From an uncultured Tessaracoccus sp. (GTDB taxonomy: Bacteria; Actinomycetota; Actinomycetes; Propionibacteriales; Propionibacteriaceae), in NCBI RefSeq assembly GCF_947255005.1, contig NZ_CAMYFI010000003.1, positions 15,090 through 79,089 of the forward strand: 64,000 nt of DNA, written 5' to 3'. Positions 18,459-27,027 of the stretch are shown here, piece by piece. The notes under the pieces were generated by a model, which did no database searches, was not told the DNA's origin, and saw nothing but the letters and a program-made list of their open reading frames with translations. A program made the translations under genes and the position numbers. Each line of letters begins with the position of its first letter. Position 1 is the stretch's first letter.

Positions 18459-19265
18459 CTAGTCTCCCACGCCAACCACAGTGAGCGGCACCCCGGCGTC
18501 AAGCAGATGCGTGCGCAAGGCGTCGGGTATGCCGCTGTCGACCACTACATGTGCGAAGTCGGTGAGCGTCGCGAACTGATGCAACGCGCGACGCTGAAAC
18601 TTCTCATGTTCCAGCAGCAAGATGGGCTCCTCTGCTTGTGCGATCATGGCCTGCTTTACAGCGGCGACTCCTGCATCAGGGTGATAGCACCCCAACCCAT
18701 CAATGCCCGACGCTGACAGGATGCACTGCCCCACACTCATGGTTCGGATCTGTGCGAGCGCAACTGGGCCTGTCAAGGCCTGCGCCCAAGCCTGGTAGTC
18801 ACCGCCCACGACGATGAGCTTTGCTGCCCGCCGCTCGCCAGTGACTTCTCTGGCTACGAGCAATGAGTTCGTGACGATAGTAATGGCATCGAGCCCCTCT
18901 AACGCGCGCAGAAGCCATACCGCCGAGGTGGAGTCATCCACCATCACCGAGGTGGCCGGGCGCACCAAATCTGCCGCTGCCTTGGCCACCGCAAGTTTGT
19001 GCGCGTTGCTGCGCTCAAGCCGATATTCGGCATCAGCTTCATGCACACCGCTTGCAATTGCCACGACGATGCCTCGATGCCGCTGCAGAATCCCGCGCCG
19101 CTCGAGGGTGGCAATGTCACGGTAGACGGTCATCGTCGAGACACCTGTAGCTTTTTGCAATTCATCGATTGTGGCTCGCCCATTGCGGATGACTGTCTGC
19201 GCAATCAAGGCTTGCCGGGCAGCTCGTTTCTCCACGCCCGTGCGATTCCTGTCTTTGGATGTCAT
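18459..19265 (-). CDS. DeoR/GlpR family transcriptional regulator
   Basis: 268-aa regulator. The N-terminal DeoR winged HTH is at residues ~15-70 (IDELQKATGVSTMTVYRDI). The DeoRC sugar-phosphate sensor domain contains MVDDSTSAVWLLRAL, TNSLLVA and LLLEHEKFQRRAL. It is the first gene of the catabolic locus and probably represses it in the absence of a phosphorylated intermediate. The start ATG at 19265 is preceded by GGAGGAAGGA; the frame is open to 19469 across tRNA-Pro, which cannot be coding. Confidence 0.9.
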   Translation of the reverse strand: MTSKDRNRTGVEKRAARQALIAQTVIRNGRATIDELQKATGVSTMTVYRDIATLERRGILQRHRGIVVAIASGVHEADAEYRLERSNAHKLAVAKAAADLVRPATSVMVDDSTSAVWLLRALEGLDAITIVTNSLLVAREVTGERRAAKLIVVGGDYQAWAQALTGPVALAQIRTMSVGQCILSASGIDGLGCYHPDAGVAAVKQAMIAQAEEPILLLEHEKFQRRALHQFATLTDFAHVVVDSGIPDALRTHLLDAGVPLTVVGVGD

Positions 19266-19359
19266 GCGCAGCGTCCTTCCTCCGACGTTGCCGATTACGA
19301 TAGTGGCCACGATGGAGGAGTGTGCGGCACGACGCGAAGCGCCCGGGCAGGAAATGCAG

Positions 19360-19365
19360 TAGACT
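19360..19365 (+). promoter_or_regulatory. -10 box of the tRNA-Pro promoter
   Basis: TAGACT lies 21 nt upstream of tRNA-Pro. The -35 region is not clear. Confidence 0.4.
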
Positions 19366-19386
19366 GCCTTGGTCCCTTCAAGGGAA

Positions 19387-19462
19387 CGGGGCGTAGCGTA
19401 GTGGCTAGCGCGCCTGCTTTGGGAGCAGGAGACCGCAGGTTCGAGTCCTGTCGCCCCGACCA
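19387..19462 (+). tRNA. tRNA-Pro (anticodon TGG)
   Basis: Acceptor pair CGGGGCG with CGCCCCG, discriminator A, and an encoded CCA at 19460-19462. The anticodon stem CCTGC/GCAGG surrounds loop TTTGGGA with anticodon TGG. The T loop is TTCGAGT. Confidence 0.95.
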
Positions 19463-19609
19463 CTCCCACCTGGCGTTGAGCCTGATCATCGAGTAGTAGC
19501 GAGATGCATTGCCGCTTTCAATGCGCCCGCTATATGGGCTGCTCAACCACCGAGAACAGCAGCTCCTTCACTACCGCCCTTCCGGCGCTTTTCAACCAGC
19601 CGCTGCGGC

Positions 19610-19615
19610 TACGAT
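19610..19615 (+). promoter_or_regulatory. -10 box for a probably leaderless thioesterase mRNA
   Basis: TACGAT is followed by 6 nt and then the GTG at 19622, with no Shine-Dalgarno in between. This places the transcription start at the start codon. Confidence 0.45.
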
Positions 19616-19621
19616 CAGGGC

Positions 19622-20092
19622 GTGCCGAATATGAATTTCCACTCCCGCAAATGGGTGAAGCCTGAAGATCTCAACGCCAACCAGAGCCTTTTCGGGGGCA
19701 GCTTGCTGCGTTGGATCGACGAGGAAGCCGCCATCTATGCCATCATCCAGCTGGGCAATGAGCGCACGGTCACGAAATTCATGAGCGAGATTAATTTCGT
19801 CTCCTCTGCCCGCGAAGGCGACATCATCGAAATGGGACTGGCCGTCGTGCACTGGGGCACCACCAGCCTCACCCTCAAAGCCGTGGTGCGCAACGTGTTC
19901 ACCGGCGAGAAGATCATCACGATCGACAAAATAGTCATGGTGGCCCTCGACGAAAACGGCGAGCCCAAGCCACACGGTTACTCAACCGTCACCTACAAAC
20001 GTGATCGCGTACCACGACGTTTCGTCACCCGCCGCGCCCACGACGCCGAGCCGCTCGAGGCCACCATCGACGAGGACCACTTCGTCGACTAA
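19622..20092 (+). CDS. Acyl-CoA thioesterase, hotdog fold
   Basis: 156-aa single-hotdog acyl-CoA hydrolase of the YciA/BACH type. The signature is NQSLFGGSLLRWIDEEAAIYA, and the strands carry KFMSEINFVSSAREGDIIEMG and TGEKIITIDKIVMVALDENGEPK. It hydrolyses acyl-CoA thioesters in the cytosol; chain length cannot be read from sequence. The GTG start has a TACGAT box rather than a ribosome binding site. Its 3' end overlaps the convergent phosphatase gene by 68 bp. Confidence 0.88.
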   Translation: MPNMNFHSRKWVKPEDLNANQSLFGGSLLRWIDEEAAIYAIIQLGNERTVTKFMSEINFVSSAREGDIIEMGLAVVHWGTTSLTLKAVVRNVFTGEKIITIDKIVMVALDENGEPKPHGYSTVTYKRDRVPRRFVTRRAHDAEPLEATIDEDHFVD

Positions 20093-20651
20093 CCGTCCCC
20101 CGCCCCGCCCAGCGCACCTGCGTCACGCTGCCGTTCGCAATCGGCACCCAATCCACGTCTCGATGCCCCCTCCCCTGCAACACGGCGAGCAGCACACGAA
20201 GCGTGTCCCCATGCGAGACGAGCGCGACGCGCTCGTCAGGCCCGTGCTCTTCGCGAAGTACGGCACACAACCCTTGGAGCCGACGATGCACGTCGCAGAT
20301 CGACTCTCCCCCACCCCACGCCACCTCGGAAATGTGCTTCCCAGGTGGCGTTGGCTCTGGCTGTAGCTCACTCGCGAGCCTCCCTTCCAGCTCCCCCAAA
20401 CCCTGCTCGCGCAAGAGCGCTGTGCAGCGCGGCGAAATGCCCAGCCGCTCGCCGATGATGCGCGCGGTCTGTTCGGCACGAAGCTGGTCGCTCGACCACA
20501 GCGCGACGATGCCCTCCCCAGCGAGCTCTTCCGCCGCCTGAGCGGCCTGCAACTCGCCGAGCGCGGTCAGCGGCACGTGCATCGCCTGACCCTGCAACCT
20601 CCCCTCCACGTTCCAGGTGGATTCACCGTGGCGAATCAAGTAGAGCTCCAT
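20025..20651 (-). CDS. Histidine phosphatase family protein
   Basis: 208-aa phosphoglycerate-mutase-like phosphatase. The catalytic RHG motif is at residues 7-9 (LIRHGESTWN), the second arginine is in SSDQLRAEQTA, the acid in EQGLGELEG, and the second histidine in LVSHGDTLRVLL. The C-terminal ~30 residues are Arg/Trp-rich and lie opposite the end of the thioesterase gene, so that tail may be only a consequence of the overlap. The substrate is unknown. Confidence 0.87.
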   Translation of the reverse strand: MELYLIRHGESTWNVEGRLQGQAMHVPLTALGELQAAQAAEELAGEGIVALWSSDQLRAEQTARIIGERLGISPRCTALLREQGLGELEGRLASELQPEPTPPGKHISEVAWGGGESICDVHRRLQGLCAVLREEHGPDERVALVSHGDTLRVLLAVLQGRGHRDVDWVPIANGSVTQVRWAGRGTVSRRSGPRRWWPRAARRRGRGG

Positions 20652-20674
20652 GCTCGCCCAGCATACGGCGGGTG

Positions 20675-20755
20675 GCTAACCCGATATCCACATTCGTTTG
20701 CCAGTTCCTCGCAGATCAGGCCATTTCTCAAAACGAATGTGGATATCGGGTTAGC
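20675..20755. repeat. Perfect 25-bp intergenic inverted repeat
   Basis: Arms 20675-20699 and 20731-20755 are perfect reverse complements around a 31-nt loop. The element lies between the phosphatase start and the hydrolase stop, both on the minus strand. The right arm and its flank (GTGGATATCGGGTTAGC then TCAGG) recur almost unchanged in the element at 27028-27102, so this is a dispersed repeat family that may also act as a terminator. Confidence 0.8.
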
Positions 20756-20831
20756 TCAGGCGGCGTAGCAGCACCCAGGCGCCGTGCTCCTAGCGATTGC
20801 GCTGGTACTGCTGCTGGTGACGTAGCGCAGC

Positions 20832-21554
20832 TCAGCTGCGCAGCCCGGCGAGGGCGCCGTCGATGATCGCCGCCAGCTTCGACGGGTTCGTCTTGGGCAG
20901 TTGGTGCGTAGCCCCGCGCACCACGTGAGCCGACACATGCGATGCGTTACTGGCGAACCGCTTGGCGTGCACGCGCATCTGGTCGAACTGCCCGTTCACG
21001 AGCACGACGGGGCATTGAACATCGCGCAGATTGGCCGGGCCACACTCATCGAACACCACGCGCCACCCGTCGGCGAGCGCTTGGTACGACTCCGGGCCGG
21101 GCAGATCACCCCTGTTGCCGATCAGTCGGTAGAAGGCGTTCGAGATGGTGGTCATGCGCTGCACCCCGAGGACGGAGATCAACCACAAAAACCCCTTGTA
21201 GCCGAGCGCGACAAGGCTCGACGGGTCGGCGGTGGTACCCACGAGCACGAGCGCGGCGAGATCGTCGCGGCCTTCGTCGGCGAGGTGGTTGGCATACAGC
21301 GCCGAGAAGTATCCGCCCAGACTGTGCCCCACCAGCACCACGGGCTGACCCGGTGCGGCTCGCGCGAAGGCTCCGTCGAAGGCAGCGACGACGTTGCTGC
21401 GGGTGCATCGTTGGTGTGCGGCATCGCCGTGACCGGGAAGGTCGATCGCGAGGATCTCCGCGTCGGGGAGAAGCGCGTCGTAGCCGTCCCACTCCGCCTT
21501 CGATTCGTGCGTGCCGTGCACCATCACGACAAGCGGTTTCACCATGCTGGCCAT
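20832..21554 (-). CDS. Alpha/beta hydrolase
   Basis: 240-aa alpha/beta hydrolase fold protein. The oxyanion region is VMVHGTHESKAEWDG, the nucleophile elbow GHSLGG, the acid is in NGQFDQMRV, and the catalytic His is in GATHQLPKTNPSK. There is no signal peptide, so it is cytosolic. The start may be at 21554 or at the ATG at 21545, three codons in. The substrate cannot be predicted. Confidence 0.88.
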   Translation of the reverse strand: MASMVKPLVVMVHGTHESKAEWDGYDALLPDAEILAIDLPGHGDAAHQRCTRSNVVAAFDGAFARAAPGQPVVLVGHSLGGYFSALYANHLADEGRDDLAALVLVGTTADPSSLVALGYKGFLWLISVLGVQRMTTISNAFYRLIGNRGDLPGPESYQALADGWRVVFDECGPANLRDVQCPVVLVNGQFDQMRVHAKRFASNASHVSAHVVRGATHQLPKTNPSKLAAIIDGALAGLRS

Positions 21555-21600
21555 CCTACGCCGGCGTTCTAATTATCTCGGGAGAAGCAACCGGTGCTCG

Positions 21601-22767
21601 TCAGCCGCTGAGCGACAACCACGCCACCGCTTCAGCGTCGAGCGTTTCCGAGGCCCGGCACAGCGCGCGCGCCTGCGCCAGCCCGACCATGCCGCCGATC
21701 CGCGCCGCCGCCTCGCTCTCCCCCATGCCTGCCAGCCACAGCCACACCGGCACCAGATGCCGCTCGGCACCGTCGGGGTAGTCGGACATCACGCGCCCAA
21801 GCCCGAAACGCAGCAACCCGTCGTAGGCCACCTGGCCGAGCTTGAGGCCGACGAGTGAGTCCACTGTCGCGAGCCCTCGGCTGACCAGCGCCACCGCCGT
21901 GGCTACATCCGCGGTGGGCAGCACCGCTTCCGCTGCCGCGCGGGCGTCGTCGAGGCTTGCCAGCCCCATATCGACGGTGTGCGCGGCGGCGAGCGCTGCC
22001 CACAGCGTCGGCGTCTCGAGGGCTCGCGCAAGCCGGGGTGCCATATCGTCGGGGTCGGGTTCGCGGGTGAGCGTGGTGAGGTAGCACCACAGGTCGTCGG
22101 GCGCCCCGTTTCTGGCGCCGGCCACCAAATCGTCCCAATCACTGTGCCAGCCCACCTCGAGGCGCGAAATCCCCGCCATGTCGCCCACCTCGACGGTGTG
22201 CAGCCCCGGCTCCCCCGCGAGCTCGTGCCTATCGTCGTGAGCGACGGCGTCCACCCCCGTGACCACAGCGTCGGGCAGCCTAAGCATCAACTCATCGCCG
22301 TAGGGCACGTGCCTGCGGGCGGGCAACCAGTCGGGCTCGGGAGGAAGCTGGAACATGTCGCCGGCTAGCTGTTCGACCACCCACACCGACGTCTGCGGAT
22401 GCCCCGGTGCCACCACGAGCGGCTCGGGAAACAGGCCCATGGATTCCAGATTCCCGACGGCAAACCCGCGGCGCTGCTGCGCGAAGACGGGGCCCTTGGC
22501 CGTCGGGGCAGTGATCTCCGCGCTGGCACCGCCCAGCCAGCCGATGAGATGGTGCCCGGAGGTCACCTTGGCCCGCGGCGCGGGGGCCATCGCGACGGTG
22601 TCGGCAGGCAGCACCGACACCTCAATGCGCGCGCGGTCACCGTCGTGGAGTTTCGCGACGAGCGCCAGCCCCGACGGATGCTCCCACCGTCGCCCGATCT
22701 CCGCGGGCACCTCACGCCACTCGTCGGGGACGAGCAGCTCGGCGTCGAGGCCGTGGACGCGAATCAA
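21601..22767 (-). CDS. Hypothetical protein coupled to the GH65 phosphorylase
   Basis: 388-aa soluble protein that I do not recognise. Acidic and alanine-rich helices fill its C-terminal half, and no motif or membrane segment is visible. Its ATG overlaps the stop of the GH65 gene by 4 nt, so it is the third gene of a coupled minus-strand operon (beta-phosphoglucomutase-like, GH65, this gene). A role with alpha-glucoside metabolism is suggested only by position. Confidence 0.75.
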   Translation of the reverse strand: MIRVHGLDAELLVPDEWREVPAEIGRRWEHPSGLALVAKLHDGDRARIEVSVLPADTVAMAPAPRAKVTSGHHLIGWLGGASAEITAPTAKGPVFAQQRRGFAVGNLESMGLFPEPLVVAPGHPQTSVWVVEQLAGDMFQLPPEPDWLPARRHVPYGDELMLRLPDAVVTGVDAVAHDDRHELAGEPGLHTVEVGDMAGISRLEVGWHSDWDDLVAGARNGAPDDLWCYLTTLTREPDPDDMAPRLARALETPTLWAALAAAHTVDMGLASLDDARAAAEAVLPTADVATAVALVSRGLATVDSLVGLKLGQVAYDGLLRFGLGRVMSDYPDGAERHLVPVWLWLAGMGESEAAARIGGMVGLAQARALCRASETLDAEAVAWLSLSG

Positions 22768-25247
22768 TCTTCGCCCGCCTCCGGCAACACCGCCTGGATG
22801 ACGGAGCCATCCGCGCGACGGTGCCCGACGACGGGGTGCGTGCCGTGCAACGTCGGCAGCTCAGGCCCTTGCCCATCCAGCACGACGGAGCTGACTTCAC
22901 CCGGCTGCACCGTGACGGCTTTGCCGCGCACCGACAGTTCCACCGGGCCGCCCGCAACCACCTCGAAGGCGATGCTCGCCCTAGTCAGGTTGACCTTCAT
23001 CTTCGATCCACGCACCTGTAACTGGAAGCTAAGCGACTGCCAGCCCTTCGGCAGACGGGGGTCGAAGGTGAGGTTGCCGCCGTGGTCGCGCAGGCCTCCG
23101 AAACCGTAGATCAGCGCGTTCCATACCCCGCCGGTGGACGCAATGTGCACGCCGTCGCGGGCGTTCGAGTGGAGGTCCGCGAGGTCGACGTAGAGGCCCG
23201 AGAGGAAGTAGTCCATGGCCATCTCTTGGTAGCCTACCTCGGCAGCCATCACCGACTGCACCACGCCCGACAGCGTCGAATCGCCCGTCGTGATCGGGTC
23301 GTAGTACTCGAAGTCGGAGCGCTTCTCCTCGTCGGTGAACTCGTCGCCTTGCAGGAACAGGGCGAGCACCGCGTCGGCTTGCTTCAGCACCTGGTAGCGG
23401 TAGATGACGAGCGGATGGAAGTGCAGGAGCAGCGGGCGCTTCTCGTCGGGAGTGTTCTCGAGGTCCCACATCTCCGATTGGAGGAATTTCTCGTCCTGTG
23501 GGTGGATGCCGAGGTTCTCGTCGTAGAGAATCACCATGCCATCCGCAGCGCGACGCCAGGAGTCGACCTCGTCTTGTGTGAACTCCAACGCCTCCGCCGC
23601 GCGCTCGAACGCAGCCTGGTCGGTGGCGGCCATCTCCTCGAGCAGCTGCACCGCGTTGCGCAGGTTCGCCCTCGCCATCACGTTGGTGAAGAAGTTGTTG
23701 TTCACGACGGCGGTGTACTCGTCGGGGCCCGTCACGCCGTGGATGTGGAAACGCTCGGTGCCGTCGGCGTCGGTGCGCCAAAAGCCGAGATCGGCCCACA
23801 TGCGTGCGGTTTCCACAAGGACGGACACACCGTCGCGGTACAGGAACTGGCTGTCGCCGGTCATGGCCCCGTACTTGGTGAAGGCGTAGGCAACATCAGC
23901 GTCGATGTGGAACTGCGCCGTGCCAGCCGCGTAGTAGGCGGAAGCTTCCTCACCGTTGATGGTGCGCCACGGGAACAGCGCGCCGCGCAACGACATCACC
24001 GATGCGCGCTCACGCGCCTGCGGGAGCATGTTGACGCGCATGCGCAGGGCGTTCCTTGCGACGTTGGGGTTGGTGTAGATGAGGAACGGGACGAGATAGA
24101 TCTCGGTGTCCCAGAAATAGTGCCCTTCGTAGCCAGAGCCGGTGACACCCTTAGCCGCGATGCCGAGTTGGTCGCTGCGGGCGGTGGCCTGCGCGAGCTG
24201 GAACAGGCACCAACGCACGGCCTGCTGGATGGCTGGGCGCCCGCCGATTTCGACATCGGAGTTGGCCCAAAACTCGTCGAGCCAGGCGCGCTGCTGTTGC
24301 TCGAAGTGCTCGAAACCGAGGTCGCGGACGCGGTCGAGGTTGCGGTTCGCGCGGTCGGCCAGTTCCGGCACGATGACGCCCCTGGACGTGTGGTAAGCCA
24401 CTGCCTTCCGCAGCCGAACAGGGGTGCCCTGCTTGGCTTCGATGCGGAACACCGCCTTAGCGACGTCGGGGTCGATGTGTGTGTCGACCTCGAATGGGTT
24501 GTCCGTCTCGAAGTGGTGGTCGGCGCCGACGAGGCACGTCATCCCTGAATGCGCCGCGCGGAAGCCGAGCAGCATTCGGGTGTCTTCTGACCATTGCAGC
24601 TGCGGCTCCAGCACCCGCCAGCCAAAGCCCGAGGAGCGGCGAGGGTCGAACCCCTCCTTCGCTTCGGAAGGCGAGTAATAGTCGGAGCCACCGTCTTGGC
24701 GATTCACGATCTGGGAGCTCAGCACGATGGGCGCGTCGCCGTCGAGCATCTCCACTTCCAGATCGAACAGCGCGATGGAACGATCAGTGAACGACACCAT
24801 CCGCGACGAGCGGATGCGCACCCGCTTACCCGCGGGCGTGCGCCAGATGATGTCGCGAGTGAGCCGACCGGCGCGGAAGTCAAGCGCGCGCTCGTAATAC
24901 TCCAGGTCGGAGATGCTCAGCGTGAGGGGCTCGCCGTCGACATAAATCTTGATGACCTTCGCATCCGGGGCGTTGATGATGGTCTGGCCGGTTTCAGCAA
25001 ACCCAAACGCGGCCTCGGCGTGGTGGATGGGCCAGGTTTCATGAAAGGCGTTGACGAAGGTGCCGTGCGCATACGACGGGCGACCCTCCCCCGGGTTGCC
25101 GCGCATGCCCAGGAACCCGTTGCCGATGGCGAATAGCGTTTCTGTGGTGCCGAGGTCGGCGGAGTTATATTCACGCTCGACGAAGCGCCACGGTTCGACC
25201 GGGAAGCGCGTGCGGTTCAGAGGATCGGTGCTAATTCCCCGGATCAC
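22764..25247 (-). CDS. Glycoside hydrolase family 65 alpha-glucoside phosphorylase
   Basis: 827-aa GH65 enzyme of the maltose/trehalose/kojibiose phosphorylase group. It splits an alpha-glucosyl disaccharide with phosphate into beta-glucose 1-phosphate and glucose. The N-terminal domain holds TETLFAIGNGFLGMRGNPGEG. The (alpha/alpha)6 barrel contains FWDTEIYLVPF, the general acid Glu near residue 510 in GVTGPDEYTA, and the phosphate-site region around STGGVWNALIYGFGG. The next gene downstream overlaps by 4 nt, and the coupled HAD mutase gene upstream supplies the enzyme for beta-glucose 1-phosphate. Which disaccharide is used is not clear. Confidence 0.92.
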   Translation of the reverse strand: MIRGISTDPLNRTRFPVEPWRFVEREYNSADLGTTETLFAIGNGFLGMRGNPGEGRPSYAHGTFVNAFHETWPIHHAEAAFGFAETGQTIINAPDAKVIKIYVDGEPLTLSISDLEYYERALDFRAGRLTRDIIWRTPAGKRVRIRSSRMVSFTDRSIALFDLEVEMLDGDAPIVLSSQIVNRQDGGSDYYSPSEAKEGFDPRRSSGFGWRVLEPQLQWSEDTRMLLGFRAAHSGMTCLVGADHHFETDNPFEVDTHIDPDVAKAVFRIEAKQGTPVRLRKAVAYHTSRGVIVPELADRANRNLDRVRDLGFEHFEQQQRAWLDEFWANSDVEIGGRPAIQQAVRWCLFQLAQATARSDQLGIAAKGVTGSGYEGHYFWDTEIYLVPFLIYTNPNVARNALRMRVNMLPQARERASVMSLRGALFPWRTINGEEASAYYAAGTAQFHIDADVAYAFTKYGAMTGDSQFLYRDGVSVLVETARMWADLGFWRTDADGTERFHIHGVTGPDEYTAVVNNNFFTNVMARANLRNAVQLLEEMAATDQAAFERAAEALEFTQDEVDSWRRAADGMVILYDENLGIHPQDEKFLQSEMWDLENTPDEKRPLLLHFHPLVIYRYQVLKQADAVLALFLQGDEFTDEEKRSDFEYYDPITTGDSTLSGVVQSVMAAEVGYQEMAMDYFLSGLYVDLADLHSNARDGVHIASTGGVWNALIYGFGGLRDHGGNLTFDPRLPKGWQSLSFQLQVRGSKMKVNLTRASIAFEVVAGGPVELSVRGKAVTVQPGEVSSVVLDGQGPELPTLHGTHPVVGHRRADGSVIQAVLPEAGED

Positions 25248-25948
25248 AGCAGCTCCTCCAGGTCTTCCACGACGATGTCAGCGCCGGCCTGGCGCAACTC
25301 GTCGGGGCCGACCCCGCGGTTGACGCCGACGACGAGCGCGAAATCTCCCGCCGCGCCTGCTTGCACGCCGGAGATGGCATCCTCGAGCACGACGCAGCGG
25401 CGCTCGTTTGCCTGCACGAGCTCAGCGGCGTGCCGGAACATGTCGGGGGCCGGTTTGCCTGGGATGTGCTGGCGAGCGGCGACGTTGCCGTCGACGATCA
25501 CCTTGAAGAAGTGGTCCATCTTCGCCGCCCGCAGCACGGCCGGGGCGTTCTTCGAGCTAGACACGACAGCCAGCTTGAGGCCTCGCTCGGCCAGGGCCTC
25601 GATGAGCCGCTTGGAGCCGGGGTACGGGGCGATGCCGTCGCGTTCGATGATGAGGTTGAATTGCTGGTTCTTGCGGTTACCCAAGCCGCAGACCGTGCGC
25701 GCGTCGGGTTCGTCGGAGGGGTCGCCGTCGGGGAGGATGATGCCGCGCGAGGCGAGGAAGTCGCGGACCCCGTCGTAGCGGGGCTTGCCGTCGACGTAAC
25801 GGAAGTAGTCATCGTCGGTGTATCGAGGTTGGTCAGCGTCGAGGAATGCGTTGAACATTTCGTTCCACGCTCGCATGTGAATTTCAGCGGTGGGGGTGAT
25901 AACCCCGTCGAGGTCGAACAGTGCAGCTTCGTGTGCGCTCCAATCCAT
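25244..25948 (-). CDS. Beta-phosphoglucomutase family HAD protein
   Basis: 234-aa HAD-superfamily protein with DxDG at the N-terminus (FDLDGVITPTAEIH), a helical cap, AVVSSSKNA (motif II), GKPAPDMF (motif III lysine) and VLEDAISGVQAG (motif IV). It probably converts the beta-glucose 1-phosphate made by the coupled GH65 phosphorylase to glucose 6-phosphate. The stop overlaps the GH65 start by 4 nt. A simple sugar phosphatase role is the alternative. Confidence 0.88.
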   Translation of the reverse strand: MDWSAHEAALFDLDGVITPTAEIHMRAWNEMFNAFLDADQPRYTDDDYFRYVDGKPRYDGVRDFLASRGIILPDGDPSDEPDARTVCGLGNRKNQQFNLIIERDGIAPYPGSKRLIEALAERGLKLAVVSSSKNAPAVLRAAKMDHFFKVIVDGNVAARQHIPGKPAPDMFRHAAELVQANERRCVVLEDAISGVQAGAAGDFALVVGVNRGVGPDELRQAGADIVVEDLEELL

Positions 25949-26031
25949 ACCGCAAGCCTAGTGGCTCCTCCCTGCAACCCGACCGGTTCGCCGTACCGTC
26001 TGGGGGGGGCGCCCGTCGCGCAGGCACGTGC

Positions 26032-26134
26032 AACCTGTGCGGCAACTGAGCGGATCAAGTGTCACCTGCCTCCCGACGGCGCCTCGTCGCAGCTAGGCAG
26101 GTGACACATGTTCCGGAACTGAGCCGCACAGGTT
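26032..26134. repeat. Nested intergenic inverted repeat
   Basis: Outer 12-bp arms (26032-26043 and 26123-26134) and inner 12-bp arms (26060-26071 and 26095-26106) are perfect. The 16-nt blocks between them do not pair fully but share AACTGAGC-like sequence in direct orientation. The element lies in a 240-bp gap that also holds a run of eight G near 26002; nothing else is seen in that gap. Confidence 0.7.
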
Positions 26135-26188
26135 ACGTCTGCCCGGCAGCAAGGGAGAACGGCGACCACTAGCCGGGGCCTGTGCCGA

Positions 26189-27010
26189 TCAGCGGGGAGT
26201 CTTGCGACGCTGACAGCGCGGGCACCAGTACAGCTTGCGGCCTTCGAGCACCCGGGTGCGCACCTCAGAGCCGCACACCAGGCATGGCTGGCCGGCGCGC
26301 CGGTAGACGTATACCTCACCGCCATGCGCATCCACCCGCGGGGCCCGCTCTTGCGCCTCGGGCGAGTGCTCGGGCCGCACCGTATCGATACGCCCGACGA
26401 CCACCGCCGCCTGCATCAACTCCACCAGGTCGGCCCACACCGCATCCCACGTTCGACGAGGCACCTCGCGCCCCGGCGTCGTCGGCGTGAGCCCCAGGCG
26501 AAACAGCACTTCCGCACGAAAAATGTTCCCGACACCCGCCGCTATCCGCTGGTCCATCAGCAGCGCGGCAAGCGACTTCCCTGAGCGGTGCAGTCGCGCA
26601 AACCCGACCTCGGGATCCGCGTCGTCCCGGATGGGGTCTGGGCCCGATTTCGCCAGCACGCCCAGGTACTGTTCCTCGTCGATGCGCCGGCACCATTGCG
26701 GTCCGTGTAGATCTGCGGCGGTGGTGTCGTCGGAGATGCGCAACCGCACCATCCCCTGCGGCGGTGCGACGGGGTGCAGCCGCAGCTTGCCGATGAGCCC
26801 CAGATGAATGTGTACGTACTGCGGCCCAGGCACGTCGAACTGCAGGAACAAGTGCTTGCCCACCGCTTCGGCGCGGATGAGCTCTGACCCGTCGAGGGCC
26901 GCTGCTTCGTCGGCGAATCGCCCCTGCGGGGAACTAACACGCACTTCGCGTCCGCCGAACGCGTCGGTGAAGTCGCGCGCCAGGCGATGGATGACGTGAC
27001 CTTCGGGCAT
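26189..27010 (-). CDS. Fpg/Nei family DNA glycosylase (Nei2-like)
   Basis: 273-aa bifunctional DNA glycosylase/AP lyase for oxidised bases. It begins MPEGHVIHR, where Pro2 is the nucleophile and Glu3 the acid, so the start is the ATG at 27010 rather than 27034. The H2TH region has AAGVGNIFRAEVLF, and the C-terminal zinc finger has CLVCGSEVRT...CPRCQ. The MPEGH start, as opposed to MPELP of Fpg, is typical of actinobacterial Nei proteins. Confidence 0.92.
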   Translation of the reverse strand: MPEGHVIHRLARDFTDAFGGREVRVSSPQGRFADEAAALDGSELIRAEAVGKHLFLQFDVPGPQYVHIHLGLIGKLRLHPVAPPQGMVRLRISDDTTAADLHGPQWCRRIDEEQYLGVLAKSGPDPIRDDADPEVGFARLHRSGKSLAALLMDQRIAAGVGNIFRAEVLFRLGLTPTTPGREVPRRTWDAVWADLVELMQAAVVVGRIDTVRPEHSPEAQERAPRVDAHGGEVYVYRRAGQPCLVCGSEVRTRVLEGRKLYWCPRCQRRKTPR

Positions 27011-27027
27011 GGGTACCTCGAGCAACC

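Noticed and set aside
11212..19265. Ordinary L-arabinose operon
   Set aside because: No AraA, AraD, AraN/P/Q or AraR-type regulator is present, and the isomerase and second kinase do not fit that pathway.
20756..20938. 60-codon minus-strand frame next to the 25-bp repeat
   Set aside because: Arg/Ser/Cys-rich, overlaps the start of the alpha/beta hydrolase 3' region in another frame, and has no ribosome site.
23082..24548. 488-codon plus-strand frame opposite the GH65 gene
   Set aside because: Antisense shadow; the GH65 frame carries all catalytic motifs.
26001..26010. Run of eight G as a frameshift or phase-variable tract
   Set aside because: It lies in a non-coding gap with no gene start at a useful distance.
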